Source: an uncultured Lachnospiraceae bacterium
GTDB taxonomy: Bacteria; Bacillota; Clostridia; Lachnospirales; Lachnospiraceae
DNA: 26,227 bases
Assembly: GCA_910586715.1 (NCBI GenBank)
Contig: CAJUJG010000038.1
Span: 6,983 to 33,209 of the forward strand
Direction of reading: 5' to 3'
The position numbers and the translations under genes are program-made. The notes below the pieces were generated by a model, which saw nothing but the letters and a program-made list of their open reading frames with translations, was not told the origin of the DNA and did no database searches. Of this stretch, positions 25,301 to 26,227 are shown piece after piece (positions within the stretch are counted from its first letter, which is position 1; every line of letters begins with the position of its first letter).

Positions 25301-26227
25301 CTATATCTCCTTTATTGCTTCGCGGGGTGTAAATTGCAGTAAGGGCTTTACAGTTGGTTAATGAGGGAGTTCTATAAGATATATTATCCTCATCAAATGC
25401 CAAGTCAAGGCTTTTGAGACTGCTGCAGTTATAAAACATACTTCCCATATCTATATTGCATAGATTGGCATTACTGAAATCAATATTTGTAACACTGCTG
25501 CAATCACTTAAGTATATTCGCGTCGCGCTGCGCAGGTCGGCATTGCTGAAATTAATATTCTCAATAATGCCACAGCCATCAAAATCGATGTACGTCGCGC
25601 TGCTTAAGTCGGCATTACTGAAATCAATACTTGTAACACTATTGCAGCCGCTAAAGCTTAATTCTGTTACACTATGCAGATTTGCACTGCTGAAATCAAT
25701 GCCTGTCAGGCTGCTACAGTTAAAAAAACCCGGTTCCCCCGTCAGACTGCTCAGGTCAGTGTTGCTAAAATTAATGCTCTTAAGACCACTGCAGCCTGAA
25801 AACATACTGCTCATTGTTGTTACACTACCTAAATCCAAACTGCTGAAATTCAACTCCGTCAAGCTGCTGCAGCCATAAAACATATTGCCCATATCTGTTA
25901 CGTTACTTAAATCTAATTTACTTAAATCTAACTCCGTCAAGCTACTGCAACTCATAAACATGTCGCTCATATCCGTTACATTACTGGTGTTTATCGTGCC
26001 TAAGTCAAGACCTGTTAAATTGCTGCAACGTGAAAACATATAGCTCATTTCTGTTACATTACTGGTGTTTAGTATGCTTAAATCCAAATTTGTCAGACTG
26101 CTGCAACCACTAAACATCCCCCTCATATCCGTTACGCTGCCAGTGTCAATTGTGCTTAAATCCAAATTTGCAAGACTGCTGCAACCACTAAACATCCCCC
26201 TCATATCCGTTACGCTGCCAGTGTCAA
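22302..26227 (-). CDS. Large DUF285/MBG-repeat surface protein (partial, 5' end outside window)
   Basis: At least 1307 codons; the frame stays open to the right edge, so the visible ATG at 26204 is not the real start. Residues counted from that ATG: 1-270 are about eleven DUF285 leucine-rich-like repeats ('MFSGCSSLTNLDLS...NVTDM'). An Ig-like part lies at about 330-430, MBG-like domains at about 450-525 and 640-805, an InlB-type repeat at about 810-880 ('YTVTYNMNGHGND', 'GYTFTGWYKDQSC', 'LYAGW'), and three to five MBG-like repeats reach the C-terminus, each with 'GKGNYAG'-like turns. No LPxTG, membrane helix or SLH domain is seen at the C-terminus, so an anchor, if any, would have to be in the missing N-terminus. 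Adhesion or host/polysaccharide binding is the usual guess for such BspA-like proteins. Confidence 0.9.
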   Translation of the reverse strand, partial: DTGSVTDMRGMFSGCSSLANLDLSTIDTGSVTDMRGMFSGCSSLTNLDLSILNTSNVTEMSYMFSRCSNLTGLDLGTINTSNVTDMSDMFMSCSSLTELDLSKLDLSNVTDMGNMFYGCSSLTELNFSSLDLGSVTTMSSMFSGCSGLKSINFSNTDLSSLTGEPGFFNCSSLTGIDFSSANLHSVTELSFSGCNSVTSIDFSNADLSSATYIDFDGCGIIENINFSNADLRSATRIYLSDCSSVTNIDFSNANLCNIDMGSMFYNCSSLKSLDLAFDEDNISYRTPSLTNCKALTAIYTPRSNKGDIVSVSLPGNNWYDMSGKKYSSSFNERQEASLLLYSGEKPEIAKAYIKIGTTKKTYACGEALGGDDIFVLYYGTDGTAKKLASGEYTVNVDDLDMNTAGRKTLTVSCKDSDGETYTAEATLWVKSEKPVPPEKKTLGEDNVTITLPDSDAYDYVYNGKEKRPLPTVVYHGDGADITLTQGKDYTFDYMENVVIYGNPRVRIIGCGDYTGIVEKPFEIKRAAAPVLEDIVRRYNAGIVNSTDGDYAEYTIDIGKCLNVYGFVDEIRAAGSPIEDNTIPGNVLADTPVYDSSGFSYKVSAKAAAGDFVTIPIEVVFGNYENAVLNVKIMLRDKPVKQKKATISGIEISDSIYNKAPVVYTGKAKVVADNKDVTSLVNLTCTYSGTQADGSSYAASQTAPVNAGSYQLTVTADSAEYAGSASYRFKITPAPLTITARDMGVKIGAPLPKQEDYLYDAAGLLTGDTLTTAPTLSCNITDTTKAGTYDIIASNADAGMNYEISYKSGTLTVSETGESTKYYTVTYNMNGHGNDITNTGVKEGSFLEKPQNPQAAGYTFTGWYKDQSCTVPWNFEKDTVTSDTTLYAGWKKEGSGGNNNTGDDMDKDDSPYEDSERTDLNAINAAIADIKAKVYDGDAYKPVVKVTATIDKKKVTLTEGADYRVLYQNNINAGTGTVLVRGNGEYKGELTQTFTITQKPVKKLKILTGSIAGAATKQAASDAVYVYDGAKRLVEGTDYELSEPQPVKNKTDVVQITITGKEAGNYGGQSAAKKINVYEAGTQLITPECVTLDKTSVPYTGKAINDIKVTVTVGGSTLDPKKDYKVQYQNNKDAGTAYITVTGKGKTYKGAVVVPFTITPETIAKPNDFAIKEIKKATFNGKLQKPAVSVSIQKNGKAKKLSKKDYTVAYKDNFHAGTATVIVTGKGNYAGLSAETTFTIAPQQIKKASLKGTQGALTLTYSKRKLKEGTDYETPTYGTPDKNKVEVTITGKGDFTGELRKKIKVSGK
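25410..26227 (-). repeat. Array of DUF285 repeats, 78-base unit
   Basis: About eleven units of 24-26 residues each are visible and the array continues past the right edge. The outermost two units (26077-26154 and 26155-26227) are almost identical at the DNA level: two differences in the 73 bases seen. The inner ones have diverged and shortened to 72-75 bases. This suggests recent duplication at the N-terminal end. Confidence 0.85.

Noticed and set aside
25456..25878. 140-codon plus-strand frame inside the repeat array
   Set aside because: Its repeated leucine-rich text is only the complement of the DUF285 units.
25410..26227. Regular repeats resembling a CRISPR array
   Set aside because: The unit is 78 bases, in frame, and encodes DUF285 repeats; there are no unique spacers between constant repeats.

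Overview
The window looks like DNA of a motile, anaerobic Gram-positive bacterium, most likely a Lachnospiraceae-type Firmicute. This rests on purine-rich GGAGG ribosome binding sites, sigma-A promoters with AT-rich flanks, a YesM/YesN-type two-component pair, lipoprotein sugar-binding proteins, a Cache-type chemoreceptor and a DUF285/MBG-repeat surface protein. The assignment is inference from gene content; no rRNA, tRNA or CRISPR array was seen.

Left block (1-4972, minus strand): a Rep_3-type replication initiator is followed closely by an ABC ATPase, a membrane-anchored extracytoplasmic protein of unknown function and a large ABC-2-type permease that runs off the left edge. The permease is a tandem fusion of two permease halves. 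A promoter with a palindrome over its -10 lies upstream of the initiator.

Middle block (5228-11366): a dCache chemoreceptor (plus strand) with a predicted amino-acid-binding motif is separated from class II fructose-bisphosphate aldolase (minus strand) by a structured stretch and a bidirectional terminator. Next come a Sel1-repeat membrane protein with an overlapping leader ORF, a possible frameshifted remnant, a YunG-like small protein and thrH. thrH converges on the sugar transporter, and both stop codons lie in one shared terminator hairpin.

Right-centre block (11365-22235, all minus): a DHH-family phosphoesterase, a YesN-type response regulator and a YesM-type histidine kinase share a close-packed unit behind one promoter. 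Immediately downstream, behind its own promoter, is a YtfQRT/YjfF-like sugar ABC importer in the order binding protein, double ATPase, permease, permease, second binding protein. Intercistronic hairpins separate several genes. The regulator pair very probably controls the importer. The second, distal binding protein could be a dedicated sensor for the kinase, which would make a three-component sugar-sensing system.

Right edge (22250-26227, minus): most of a very large surface protein. It has an array of DUF285 leucine-rich-like repeats, then Ig/MBG-like domains, one InlB-type repeat and more MBG-like repeats. Its 5' end lies outside the window and it ends in a strong terminator.
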